From: Hydrogenophaga sp.
GTDB taxonomy: Bacteria > Pseudomonadota > Gammaproteobacteria > Burkholderiales > Burkholderiaceae_C
Direction: 5' to 3'
DNA: 64,000 bases
Assembly (NCBI RefSeq): GCF_011772445.1
Contig: NZ_WVZN01000011.1
Location: 48,431 to 112,430 of the forward strand
Shown here: piece by piece, positions 7,269 through 16,352 of the stretch
How the letters are laid out: each line of letters starts with the position of its first letter
Position numbering within the stretch: the stretch's first letter is position 1
Notes under the pieces: model-generated
The model's database searches: none
Told to the model about the DNA's origin: nothing
Seen by the model: the letters and a program-made list of their open reading frames with translations, nothing else
Translations under genes and position numbers: made by a program

Positions 7269-8099
7269 ATGCCCTGGCACGCCCACCTCGACCTGAGCTA
7301 CCGCCGCGACCGCGAGCGCACCACACTGCAGCACCGCCACGACGGCCCGCTGCGCATCCTCAAGAGCCTGTACCCCGAAGGCGAAGGCATCTGCCACAAC
7401 GTGGTCGTGCACCCGCCGGGTGGTCTGGTCGGTGGTGACACGCTCGACATCCGCGTGCGGGCCGAGCCCGGCGCGCATGCCCTCATCAGCACGCCCGGTG
7501 CCACGCGCTTCTACCGCAGCGACGGCCCCGAGGCCGCGCAGCGCGTGCACCTGAGCGTGGCCGAGGGCGCGCGTCTGGAGTGGCTGCCGCTGGAGGCCAT
7601 CGCCTACCCGGACTGCCAGGCGCGCAACGCGCTGACGATGGACATCGAACCCGGCGGCGAATGCCTGGGCTGGGACGTCTGCGCCCTGGGCCTGCCGGCG
7701 GCCGGCCAGGCCTTCACCCAGGGCCGCCTGCTGCAGGAGATGCAGTGGCCTGGCGTGTGGCTGGAACGCGCGCTCATCGACGCGGGCGACACGCGCCTGC
7801 TCGACAGCCCCCTGGGCCTCGCGGGGCAACGGGCCCTGGGCACGCTGTGGCTCGCGCGCGGCACGGCGTGGCCCGACGCGCGGCGCGAGGCCTTGCTCGA
7901 CGCCGCGCGCGCCGCGCTGGCCGAAGCCGCTTCGGGCGTGCACGCGGGCGCCACCAGCCCCGATCCGCGCCTGCTCGTGGTGCGTGCCCTCGCACCGCAA
8001 GTGGAGCCGCTCATGGCCACGCTGCAACGCGTGTGGGCGTCGCTGCGCGTGCAAGCCTGGGCGCTCGGCGGCACCGCGCCGCGCATCTGGCGCGTCTGA
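7269..8099 (+). CDS. ureD: urease accessory protein UreD
   Basis: The 276-residue product matches UreD/UreH, the scaffold that binds apo-urease and with UreF and UreG forms the nickel-insertion complex. Family features are HNVVVHPPGGLVGGDTLDI, TPGATRFYRS, and LEWLPLEAIAYPDC. The length is normal. It follows the deaminase by 42 bp and is probably in the same transcript, so UreD production may respond to the purine riboswitch. Unusually, the remaining urease genes begin at 30628, about 22.5 kb away. No second ureD is seen in the window. Confidence 0.95.
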   Translation: MPWHAHLDLSYRRDRERTTLQHRHDGPLRILKSLYPEGEGICHNVVVHPPGGLVGGDTLDIRVRAEPGAHALISTPGATRFYRSDGPEAAQRVHLSVAEGARLEWLPLEAIAYPDCQARNALTMDIEPGGECLGWDVCALGLPAAGQAFTQGRLLQEMQWPGVWLERALIDAGDTRLLDSPLGLAGQRALGTLWLARGTAWPDARREALLDAARAALAEAASGVHAGATSPDPRLLVVRALAPQVEPLMATLQRVWASLRVQAWALGGTAPRIWRV

Positions 8100-8221
8100 C
8101 GCGTCCCACGCGCCCCGGCCGCGGGCTCCCACCGGACGGAACCGCCCAATGCCCGGGCGCACTCAGCTGCGCCCTGCCCGGACGCGCCACCGCTCTGGCG
8201 TTCACCTCCGTCACGAGCCAG

Positions 8222-10177
8222 ATGATCCCCCCTTCCGCCAAGAAACGCTCTCCATCCTCGTCCGTCGCGACGTGGCCTGGCACGCTGCCAAAAGACCGGC
8301 CCGCTTCGGAGCAGTCCCCCGTCTCGAACCTTGCGCAGGCCATGGAGAGCCTCTCGCTCGACACAGCGCTTGACACACCACTCAATCGGCTCAAGCACGA
8401 CCTGGACCTCGTCAAGACGTCCTCGAAGAACGAGCGGGAACTCGTGGACGGTCTTCTTCTGAGACTGCCGAACATCAAGACATTCGAGCAGTTCCTGCTG
8501 TTTGCAGAAACGGTTCTCGAATTCAAGTCCCTGCCCGGCATCGACCGGGTCGCCTACCAGCTCATCGTCCTGGCCGACAACGAGCCGTACAAGCACAAAC
8601 ATTCCCAGGAGCTGATCGACTGCCTCACCCGTCCCATCGCGGAGCAGTATCCCGATCCCTATCCCGTCGACGACTTCCTGAAAGCGCACGAGGGCACCGG
8701 TGCATCTCGTGTTCTGGAACTGGTGAAGCCGCACAAGGCCTGGGGGGCAACCACCATAGGCAGATCCCGATGCGGCTATGTGCCGCCGGGCCTCGTCAAT
8801 GGCCTCAGGCAACTGCTGCCCCGGCTCTGCGCCCCCGAGCTGGTGGACCTGTTGAACGAGCTGCGCGGGTGGCTCCACGTCAGCGACAAGACAAGCGAGC
8901 TGTTCGCGGCGACCCTGGCGCGCGCCATCGAACTCGTCGACAAAGGGACCCATGACGAACATCGGCAGGAGCGCATCGAGCAGGTCCTCGCCCGCCTGTG
9001 CCCGGCGCCCACGGCGAAGCGTCACGCGATCATCCAGGAACCCGAGTTCCCCGGCATCCAGGAAGCGCTCGAGCGGCTGACGCAACAGCTTCACGCCGAG
9101 CTGCTGGTCATCCAGCAGGAAACGGGCCCCCGGACAGCGAAGACCCTGGCCGCGACCACGCTCTTTTTCTCCGGAGTCCTCGCACTGCTTCCGTACGTCC
9201 GGAACGTCGCGGACCTGTGGCTGCTGGAACTCGCCGCCCAGACGGCGCCCGCAGAAGCCGCGATCCTTGCAACGAACTACCTGCACGCCCTGAACCGGCA
9301 GAAGCTGGAGTGGGCCCTGGGTCTTCCCACCGCCGTCAGCGAGTGGTACCCCAAGGTGGACGAAGCGACGAACGTTCTGCTCCTGTTGCTGGTGACACCC
9401 AAGGCCTCTCTGCCACAGTTCGCGCAGAGCGCGCAGCGCCCGGACATACAAACCCTGGATGGCCTGCGGACGGCGCTGGACAACATCAGCCTCGACAAGC
9501 CATTGCCGAACGATCAGGTTCTGCTGAGCGCGTTGAACGAAAGGGTGCACGAGGTCCTGCAGGTGTGCTGCAGCGACGACCAGGCCCACGCCCTCGTCCT
9601 GGCGATGATCGCCGCCCTGAAGGAACAATCTTCGGAGCGCGTGGAGCGGCTGCGCAGCCTGGTACTCGGTCAGCTCGGCCTGGCGCAAGCCGCCCCACCA
9701 CGGACCGCCGTCACACCAACACCGCGCACCGAGTCGCCGGACAAGGTGGCGCAGGGAATGCCCAGCGAACACGCCATCCAACTTGGCCCTGGACCCTCAC
9801 AGAGTGCCCCGACCAACGCGCCTCGCGAGGTGCTCGTGTCGCCCTTCATCGCGGCGGTGGAGCTGGCGATTGCCAAGTACAGTCTGGCCTTGCAATCCCA
9901 GGGGCATCGGCCGGGCAACAAGCACCACAACGAATTCAACGAGAAGCTGGTGAAACTGGTCCAGACCATCTCGACGCAACGGGACGTGGCGGAGTTGCGC
10001 CGGGCCATGAAATGGCTTCCCTCGCACTGGTCACACGGTCGGGTGATCGACCAGCTCCTCCTGCGGTACCGGCTTGCATGCCGGCAGCACGGGCTGCAGC
10101 CTCAGGCATTCGACGCCAAGCGGCCGCACCAGGACGAGGTGATGACGTACCTGGAATCCGTGCTCCCGCCAGGCTGA
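8222..10177 (+). CDS. unknown large helical protein C, possible member of the same orphan group
   Basis: A 651-residue protein I do not recognise. The first 40 residues are Ser/Pro/Lys-rich and probably disordered (MIPPSAKKRSPSSS start); the rest is predicted alpha-helical, with a second disordered Pro/Thr linker near residues 500-540. A short motif recurs: MESLSLDTALDTPLN near residue 42 and LDNISLDKPLPND near residue 420, suggesting an internal duplication. A hydrophobic stretch (TTLFFSGVLALLPYV) may be a membrane or core helix. It lies downstream of ureD on the same strand, in the same style and position as proteins A, B and D. No catalytic motif is seen. ATG 8222 begins the disordered leader; upstream codons look like intergenic sequence. 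Confidence 0.72.
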   Translation: MIPPSAKKRSPSSSVATWPGTLPKDRPASEQSPVSNLAQAMESLSLDTALDTPLNRLKHDLDLVKTSSKNERELVDGLLLRLPNIKTFEQFLLFAETVLEFKSLPGIDRVAYQLIVLADNEPYKHKHSQELIDCLTRPIAEQYPDPYPVDDFLKAHEGTGASRVLELVKPHKAWGATTIGRSRCGYVPPGLVNGLRQLLPRLCAPELVDLLNELRGWLHVSDKTSELFAATLARAIELVDKGTHDEHRQERIEQVLARLCPAPTAKRHAIIQEPEFPGIQEALERLTQQLHAELLVIQQETGPRTAKTLAATTLFFSGVLALLPYVRNVADLWLLELAAQTAPAEAAILATNYLHALNRQKLEWALGLPTAVSEWYPKVDEATNVLLLLLVTPKASLPQFAQSAQRPDIQTLDGLRTALDNISLDKPLPNDQVLLSALNERVHEVLQVCCSDDQAHALVLAMIAALKEQSSERVERLRSLVLGQLGLAQAAPPRTAVTPTPRTESPDKVAQGMPSEHAIQLGPGPSQSAPTNAPREVLVSPFIAAVELAIAKYSLALQSQGHRPGNKHHNEFNEKLVKLVQTISTQRDVAELRRAMKWLPSHWSHGRVIDQLLLRYRLACRQHGLQPQAFDAKRPHQDEVMTYLESVLPPG

Positions 10178-10289
10178 GGAAGCATGCACCGGGCGGATCT
10201 GAGCCCGCCCACCCCCGCTTTTCCCCGCATCGCCCCCGGCGCGGCACCGGCACAATGCCCACACGGCCCATTGCGGGCCGTGCCCCTTC

Positions 10290-11963
10290 ATGCACCTCGC
10301 CGACAACCCCCTGCACGCCGCCGCCGCCCTCGTCATCGAAGGCAACGCGCAGTCGCGCGCGATCATCGTGTCGCAACTGCGCGACCTGGGCGTGGGCAAC
10401 GTGGCCCAGTGCGCGCGCGTGCACGACGCCCGCCGCCGGCTGGAGGCCCAGCACTACGACGTGGTCGTCTGCGAACAAAGCTTCGACAAGGAAAGCTACT
10501 CCGGCCAGGAACTGCTGGACGACCTGCGCCGCCACCAGATCCTGCCCTTTCACACGGTGTTCGTGATGCTCACCGCCGAGGCCACCTACAGCAAGGTGGC
10601 CGAAGCGGCCGAATCCGCGCTCGACGCCTACCTGCTCAAGCCGCACACCGCCGCCAGCCTGGGCGAGCGCATCCAGCTCGCGCGCCAGCGAAAGCGGGTG
10701 CTGCACGCCATCTTCAGCGCCATCGACGCGCAGGACTTCGACCACGCCACCGCCCTGTGCCTGGCGCGCTTCGAGACGAAGCAGGACTACTGGCTGTACG
10801 CCGCGCGCATCGGCGCCGAGCTGCTGCTGCGCGCCGGCCACATCGGCGAGGCGCAGCGCCTGTACGAAGCGGTGATCGAGGCCAAGACCCTGCCCTGGGC
10901 ACGCCTGGGCGTGGCGCGGGCGCAGCTCGAATCGGGCGTGCCGGCGAAAGCCGTCACCACCATCGAAAGCCTGCTGGCCGACGACGACGGCTACGCCGAC
11001 GCCTACGACGTGATGGGCCGCGCGCAGTTCGAGCTGGGCCAGTTCGACCAGGCCCTGGCCACCTACGCCATGGCCACGCGGCTCACGCCGCACTCGGTGA
11101 GCCGCCTGCTCAAGCACGGCATGCTGGCCTTCTACGGCGGTGACCGCGGCGAGGGCGTGGCCCTGCTGGACCGCGCCGCGCGCCTGGGCGTGGACTCCAA
11201 GCTGTTCGACCCGCAGGCCCTGGTGCTGCTGGCGCTCGCGCGCTTCGACAACAACGACACCCGCGGCCTGCAACGTTGCGTGGACCACCTCGCCCGCATC
11301 GCCGAGCGCAGCTTCGAGCCCGAACGCCCGCGCCGCCTGCACGAAGTGGCTGGTGCCATCAACAACCTGCACAACAAGGTGACTGCGGCGGCGCAGGACA
11401 CCACGGCGCGGCTCATGCGCGAGGTGCTCACGCCCGGCTTCGACACCGAGAGCGCGTGCAACCTCGTCACGCTGATGGTGCGCCTGGCGCAGCGCGGCGC
11501 GACACCACCCGACGCCGACACCGCCATCAGCGCCATCGCCCTGCGCTTCGGCACCAGCCGCGCCATGAGCGAGCTGCTGGCTTGCGCCGCCAAGGGCCAG
11601 GACACCTGGGCCGAGGCCCTGCGCACCGGCCATGCGCGCGTGTTGAATCTGTCCGAACAGGCCATGCGCCTGAGCCTCAAGGGCGACCCGACGGGCACGG
11701 TGGAGCAGTTGCTTGTCGACGCCGAGCGCACGCGCAACGCCAAGCTCATCGAATCGGCGCACCAGGTGCTGCAACGGCACGCCGAGCGCATCGCCGCGCG
11801 CGAAGCCCTGCAACAGCGCGTGGACGCCATGCGCCACACCTACCGCGCGCGCCCGTTGCGCCTGGGTGACCACGCGGGCGTGACGCCGGGTGGGGTGGCG
11901 CTGCCAGCGGGGTATCGGGCGCCGGAGCGCGTGGGACTGTTGGACGCGCGACCGGTGGACTGA
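10290..11963 (+). CDS. degenerate receiver domain fused to TPR repeats
   Basis: A 557-residue cytoplasmic protein. Residues 10-125 form a CheY-like receiver: the Thr (MLTAEATYS) and Lys (LLKPH) positions are kept. At the phosphoacceptor position, however, Glu62 replaces Asp (YDVVVCEQSFD), and the acidic pair is E17-G18 instead of Asp-Asp. Residues of about 140-330 contain TPR-like helices (MGRAQFELGQFDQALATY). The C terminus is helical and ends in a disordered tail. It is probably a phosphorylation-independent adaptor or constitutively active-like regulator; its partner is unknown. No kinase is adjacent. Genes for unknown proteins C and D flank it on the same strand. Confidence 0.85.
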   Translation: MHLADNPLHAAAALVIEGNAQSRAIIVSQLRDLGVGNVAQCARVHDARRRLEAQHYDVVVCEQSFDKESYSGQELLDDLRRHQILPFHTVFVMLTAEATYSKVAEAAESALDAYLLKPHTAASLGERIQLARQRKRVLHAIFSAIDAQDFDHATALCLARFETKQDYWLYAARIGAELLLRAGHIGEAQRLYEAVIEAKTLPWARLGVARAQLESGVPAKAVTTIESLLADDDGYADAYDVMGRAQFELGQFDQALATYAMATRLTPHSVSRLLKHGMLAFYGGDRGEGVALLDRAARLGVDSKLFDPQALVLLALARFDNNDTRGLQRCVDHLARIAERSFEPERPRRLHEVAGAINNLHNKVTAAAQDTTARLMREVLTPGFDTESACNLVTLMVRLAQRGATPPDADTAISAIALRFGTSRAMSELLACAAKGQDTWAEALRTGHARVLNLSEQAMRLSLKGDPTGTVEQLLVDAERTRNAKLIESAHQVLQRHAERIAAREALQQRVDAMRHTYRARPLRLGDHAGVTPGGVALPAGYRAPERVGLLDARPVD

Positions 11964-12021
11964 CCCGGTGGGGAACTCCGCGGGAGGCGTGGTGACTGAG
12001 GCCCTCCCCTCCGGAGCCACC

Positions 12022-13074
12022 ATGAACCGCACGAGCCCCATATCCCGATTCCCATCCTTCGCCTTCAACGACTTGCATGCGGACGCCCAGGCGCAGGTCA
12101 TCGAGCACGCTGCGTCGGATCCCTCCAGAGCCATCACCGTCGAAGACGCCTGGACCATCGCGCGCTTCAATGCCGGCCTTTGCACCGTCAGCAAGCAATT
12201 TCAGGAACGTATCCAAGCCTACGTTCACCTGTCCTGCTTCTACACGCTTGCGCTCATCGACCGCGAAAAGCCGACGTCGATCAGAAGCTTCTCGGTGAAG
12301 AAGGATCTGATCAACACAGACCCTCGGATCCTGTATCGGCGCCTGGAGAAAATGCCGGACCGCACATGGTCATTGACGCCCGTGCAACGGCTTCAGGTGT
12401 GGTTGGATGCGCACATGGGCATTGCCACGCGAGAAGACTTCGACACTTGTCTCGGTGCATTGATGGGCCTGGTGGCAACCGCGATCGCAACGCCCACGGC
12501 GCAATTGCCGTATCGCACCATCCCGACCCTGATGGCGATGTTTCTATGCCGGTCCTTGACGAACCCGCAGGAGGGCAACGCCTGGCACTTGAGCGCGGTG
12601 CATCGGCTCATGGGTGCGTTGCGCGAGGTCCACAACGAGAGCATTGTCGTTCCGGCGCTGCTCCAGATCGTGGTGATCACGATGGTCTACCAACACAGGG
12701 GCCATCCGTTCATCAGGGCTTTCGTGGGCAATAGCCAAGTGACACTCACCACCCAACTGGTCCTCGATGAATTGCGCAGGCACCTTGACTTCCGCAATGA
12801 CAGCGAGGACAGCCTGCGAGCCGTGGCCGCCGTGCTCGCGGCCACGCCCCAGGCCCCGGTGGACGCGAACACCATCAACGCCGCCTTGAACTGCCTGGAA
12901 ACGCTCGACCTTCCTCTGATCGGTGTCTGGGCCGCGACGCTGATCAAGCTGGAGCAACTGGAACTGCCGAGCGAGTCCCGGCAACGCCTTGACCGATGCG
13001 TTCAAAAGGCCGAGCAGAACGGCTGGGCACCGGGCTCAGCACCGCCTGGCCATCTGCTGCTCACGCGGGTCTGA
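12022..13074 (+). CDS. unknown protein D, F-box-like N terminus
   Basis: The 350-residue product has no recognised family. Residues 1-10 are polar (MNRTSPISRF). Residues 15-60 read DLHADAQAQVIEHAA and then FNAGLCTVSKQFQERI, which again resembles an F-box (hydrophobic helix one, then VxKxF/W). The remainder is helical, with repeated leucine-rich helices and no catalytic signature. CCGGAG lies a few bases before ATG 12022. It resembles proteins A-C in layout and in sitting behind a conserved gene on the plus strand, but sequence similarity to A and B is weak. It converges on the LysR gene with 20 bp between stops. Confidence 0.72.
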   Translation: MNRTSPISRFPSFAFNDLHADAQAQVIEHAASDPSRAITVEDAWTIARFNAGLCTVSKQFQERIQAYVHLSCFYTLALIDREKPTSIRSFSVKKDLINTDPRILYRRLEKMPDRTWSLTPVQRLQVWLDAHMGIATREDFDTCLGALMGLVATAIATPTAQLPYRTIPTLMAMFLCRSLTNPQEGNAWHLSAVHRLMGALREVHNESIVVPALLQIVVITMVYQHRGHPFIRAFVGNSQVTLTTQLVLDELRRHLDFRNDSEDSLRAVAAVLAATPQAPVDANTINAALNCLETLDLPLIGVWAATLIKLEQLELPSESRQRLDRCVQKAEQNGWAPGSAPPGHLLLTRV

Positions 13075-13094
13075 TCCGCGCGGCTGGCCATCGC

Positions 13095-14003
13095 TCACCG
13101 CTCCGAGAACAGTCCCACCACCCCCTCCCGAAACCACCGGTGCGCCGGGTTGGCCTCGAAGCGGTGGCTCCAGTGCAGTGAGACGCTGAAGTTCGCGCCT
13201 TCGAATGAAGGCTCCAGCACCGCGCAGCCACCCGCCTGCACCATGCCGCGCGCGATGTTGCGCGGCATCACACCGCACAGGTCGGTGGCCTGCACGATGG
13301 AGGGCAGCACCATGAAGTGCTCGGTGGTCAGGCGCAGCCGCTCCTGCAGGCCGGTGCGCTGCAGGATGCGCAGCGTGTCGGCGTGCGCGCGCACGGCCAC
13401 GAAGTCCAGTTGCTGCAGGGCACGAAGTTGCGCCGCGCCACGCAGCGACTGCAGGCGCTGCCGCATGGGGTGGCCGCTGCGCAGCAGCACCACGTAGCGG
13501 TCGCGCAGCAGTTCCACGCGGCGCGTCTCGCGCACCTGCGACAGGAAGCCGAAGGCGAAGTCGATCGCACCCGCGTCCAGCGAATCGGCGAGCATCGCCT
13601 GCGGCACGGGCTGCGTGGCCACGCGCACGCCCGGCGCCTGCGCGTGCAGCCAGGCCATCAGCTCGGGCAGGAAGCGGCCCTCGCCGATGTCGCTCATGTG
13701 CAGGCGGAACAGGTGGCGCGAGGTGGACGGATCGAACACGCTGGTGCGCCCGAGCGCGCCTTCGAGCGCGTCCAGCGCGTCCTGCACCGCCTCGGCCAGG
13801 GCCACGGCGCGCGGCGTGGGCCGCACGCCGCCGTGGGCGCGCATGAACAGCGGGTCTTTCACCAGCAGCCGCAGGCGCGTGAGGCCGTGGCTCACCGCCG
13901 GCTGGGTGAGCCCCAGGCGCTCGGCCGCACGGCTCACGCTGCCCGCGCGGTACACCTCGGCGAACAGCCGCAGCAGGTTCAGGTCCAGGTCCTTGACATG
14001 CAT
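13095..14003 (-). CDS. LysR-family transcriptional regulator
   Basis: The 302-residue protein has an N-terminal winged helix-turn-helix (residues 5-65: LNLLRLFAEVYRAGSVSRAA, then LTQPAVSHGLTRLR) and a C-terminal effector-binding domain of the periplasmic-binding fold. Being divergent from the iorA-like gene, it is the obvious regulator of the iorA-iorB-Bug operon, responding to an aromatic or keto acid (inferred). The start MHVKDLDL fits the family, but no Shine-Dalgarno precedes it. Either the message is almost leaderless or a start 10 codons upstream (MRPLSL) is used. A palindrome at 14010-14031 lies immediately upstream. Confidence 0.92.
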   Translation of the reverse strand: MHVKDLDLNLLRLFAEVYRAGSVSRAAERLGLTQPAVSHGLTRLRLLVKDPLFMRAHGGVRPTPRAVALAEAVQDALDALEGALGRTSVFDPSTSRHLFRLHMSDIGEGRFLPELMAWLHAQAPGVRVATQPVPQAMLADSLDAGAIDFAFGFLSQVRETRRVELLRDRYVVLLRSGHPMRQRLQSLRGAAQLRALQQLDFVAVRAHADTLRILQRTGLQERLRLTTEHFMVLPSIVQATDLCGVMPRNIARGMVQAGGCAVLEPSFEGANFSVSLHWSHRFEANPAHRWFREGVVGLFSER

Positions 14004-14009
14004 GGAAAT

Positions 14010-14031
14010 AATGAGACTTAGTGGCCTCATT
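14010..14031. promoter_or_regulatory. LysR-type operator palindrome
   Basis: AATGAG-N10-CTCATT is a perfect 6-bp dyad that contains a T-N11-A LysR box. It sits between the LysR start (14003) and the iorA-like start (14102), the usual place for autoregulation and divergent activation. Confidence 0.6.
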
Positions 14032-14101
14032 GTATGGATCGATGGACTGGCAGCGCCCATACTCCGCCGGTTCCCCACGACACACCCACGGAGACAGGGC
14101 T

Positions 14102-16261
14102 TTGGAAGTTTCATTCGGCGAGGAGATCCAGTCCCTTCAGCTCGGCGCTGGCCAGACTTTCCATGGCGAGGGCATCCTCGCCATCACCAAGGGCCTGCTG
14201 CAGTCGGGCGTTTCCTACGTGGGGGGCTATCAGGGCGCGCCGGTCTCGCACCTGCTGGACGTGATGGTGCAGGCCAAGCCCTACCTCGACACCCTGGGCG
14301 TGCACGTGGAGGCCTGCTCCAACGAGGCCTCGGCCGCGGCCATGCTGGGCGCCTCCATCCACTACCCCGTGCGCGGCGCCGTCACCTGGAAGTCCATCGT
14401 CGGCACCAACGTGGCGGCCGACGCGCTGTCCAACCTCGCCTCGCCCGGCGTCACGGGCGGCGTGCTGATCGTGGTGGGCGAGGACTACGGCGAAGGCGCC
14501 AGCGTGATCCAGGAACGCACGCACGCCTACGCGCTCAAGAGCGGCATGCTCCTGCTCGACCCGCGGCCCGATCTGGCGCGCATGGTGCACATGGTCGAGC
14601 ACGGCTTTCGCCTCTCCGAGGCTTCGAACATGCCGGCCATCATGGAGCTGCGCATCCGCGCCTGCCACGTGCGCGGCAGCTTCGACACCAAGGACAACGT
14701 CGCGCCAGCCATCTCCACGCGCCAGTTGATCCAGGAGCCCGCCGGCTTCGACTACATGCGCCTGGCGCACCCGCCCGTGACCTTCCGCCACGAGAAGCTC
14801 AAGGGCGAGCAGCGTGTCCCCGCCGCGCGCCGCTACATCGCCGAGCACGCCCTGAACGAGCTGTTCGACGGTGAGCACCAGGACCTCGGCCTCATCGTGC
14901 AGGGCGGCCTCTACAACACCCTCATCCGGTCGCTGCAGCAGTTCGGTCTGGCCGACGCCTTCGGCGAATCCAGGATCCCGATGCTGGTGCTCAACGTGAC
15001 GAGCCCGCTGGTGCCCGAGCAGCTCGAGCGCTTCTGCGAGGGCAAGCGCGCCGTGCTGATGATCGAGGAAGGCCAGCCCGAGTACATCGAGCAGGAACTC
15101 GCCACGCTGCTGCGCCGCGCCGGCATCGCCACCCCGCTGCACGGCAAGGACCTGCTGCCCAGCGCCGGCGAGTACACGGCCGAGGTGATGTCGCAGGGCC
15201 TGGCGGGCTTCGTCGAGAAGTACCTGGCCGTCGATGCCGCTGCGTTGGCGTCGGCCCGCGCCTGGCTGCAGGGCAATGCGCAGCGCCGCGCCGACGTGGC
15301 CAAGGCCGTGGGCGGTGCCTTGCCCGCGCGCCCGCCCGGCATGTGCATCGGCTGCCCCGAGCGGCCGGTGTTCTCCGCCCTCAAGCTCGCGCAGCAGGAC
15401 GTGGGCCCGGTGCACATCGCGGGCGACATCGGCTGCCACGCGCTCGCCACCTTCGAACCCTTCTCCTTCGGCCACTCCATCCTGGGCTACGGCATGAGCC
15501 TGGCCAGCCGCGCGGGCGTGTCACCGCTGATGCGCCGGCGCGTGCTCTCGGTGATGGGCGACGGTGGCTTCTGGCACAACGGCCTGCTCACGGGCGTGCA
15601 GAGCGCGCTCTTCAACGGCGACGACGCGGTGCTGCTCATCTTCAAGAACGGCTACACCTCGGCCACCGGCACGCAGGACATCATCTCCACACCCGACGAG
15701 CTGGTGAAGGACCTGGCCGAGAACAAGGCGCAGAGTCTGGTGCACGCCAACCAGACGATCGAGAGCACGCTCAAGGGCCTGGGCGTCGCCTGGCTGCGCA
15801 CGGTGCACACCTACGAGGTGGAGCAGGTGCGCGCCACGCTCACCGAGGCCTTCACCACCGACTTCCAGGGCCTCAAGGTCATCGTGGCCGAGGGCGAATG
15901 CCAGCTCGAACGCCAGCGCCGCATCAAGCCCTGGATCGCCGGCCTGCTGAAGAAAGGCAAACGCGTGGTGCGCGTGAAGTACGGTGTGGACGAAGACGTG
16001 TGCAACGGCGACCACGCCTGCATCCGCCTCTCGGGCTGCCCCACGCTCACGCTCAAGGACAACCCCGACCCGCTGAAGGTCGACCCGGTGGCCACCGTCA
16101 TCGACGGCTGCGTGGGCTGCGGCCTGTGCGGCGCCAACGCGCACGCGGCCACGCTGTGCCCCTCCTTCTACCGCGCCGAGGTGGTGCAGAACCCGCGCTG
16201 GCACGAGCGGCTGCTCGATGCCGTGCGGGCGCCCTTCGTCCGCTTCCTCCAGGCCGCATGA
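14102..16261 (+). CDS. iorA: indolepyruvate:ferredoxin oxidoreductase alpha-like subunit
   Basis: A 719-residue thiamine-diphosphate enzyme for oxidative decarboxylation of aryl or branched 2-keto acids to acyl-CoA with ferredoxin. The N-terminal half carries the pyrimidine-binding domain. The centre has MCIGCPERPVFSAL and the TPP-binding GDIGCHAL and MGDGGFWHNGLL. The C terminus carries ferredoxin-type cysteines (CVGCGLCGANAHAATLC). The chosen start is TTG 14102, with GGAGAC ending six bases upstream; GTG 14021 or ATG 14042 would overlap the operator region and are less likely. It is followed by the beta-like subunit and a Bug binding protein. Substrate is inferred to be an aromatic keto acid. 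Confidence 0.9.
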   Translation: MEVSFGEEIQSLQLGAGQTFHGEGILAITKGLLQSGVSYVGGYQGAPVSHLLDVMVQAKPYLDTLGVHVEACSNEASAAAMLGASIHYPVRGAVTWKSIVGTNVAADALSNLASPGVTGGVLIVVGEDYGEGASVIQERTHAYALKSGMLLLDPRPDLARMVHMVEHGFRLSEASNMPAIMELRIRACHVRGSFDTKDNVAPAISTRQLIQEPAGFDYMRLAHPPVTFRHEKLKGEQRVPAARRYIAEHALNELFDGEHQDLGLIVQGGLYNTLIRSLQQFGLADAFGESRIPMLVLNVTSPLVPEQLERFCEGKRAVLMIEEGQPEYIEQELATLLRRAGIATPLHGKDLLPSAGEYTAEVMSQGLAGFVEKYLAVDAAALASARAWLQGNAQRRADVAKAVGGALPARPPGMCIGCPERPVFSALKLAQQDVGPVHIAGDIGCHALATFEPFSFGHSILGYGMSLASRAGVSPLMRRRVLSVMGDGGFWHNGLLTGVQSALFNGDDAVLLIFKNGYTSATGTQDIISTPDELVKDLAENKAQSLVHANQTIESTLKGLGVAWLRTVHTYEVEQVRATLTEAFTTDFQGLKVIVAEGECQLERQRRIKPWIAGLLKKGKRVVRVKYGVDEDVCNGDHACIRLSGCPTLTLKDNPDPLKVDPVATVIDGCVGCGLCGANAHAATLCPSFYRAEVVQNPRWHERLLDAVRAPFVRFLQAA

Positions 16262-16269
16262 CCATGTAC

Positions 16270-16350
16270 CCCCACGCTCCTCACTTCGTGTATTCGCTGC
16301 CCCCCGAGGGGGCGCAGGCCTCCCTTGGGGCGGCCCGGCGGGAGGCCTGA
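16270..16350. repeat. palindromic intergenic repeat carrying the iorB ribosome site
   Basis: The spacer between iorA and iorB contains CCCCCCGAGGGGG and a perfect 9-bp hairpin, AGGCCTCCC (16316-16324) with GGGAGGCCT (16340-16348). This resembles dispersed Comamonadaceae intergenic repeats. The GGGAGG in the right arm is also the ribosome-binding site of the next gene. Confidence 0.6.
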
Positions 16351-16352
16351 CC

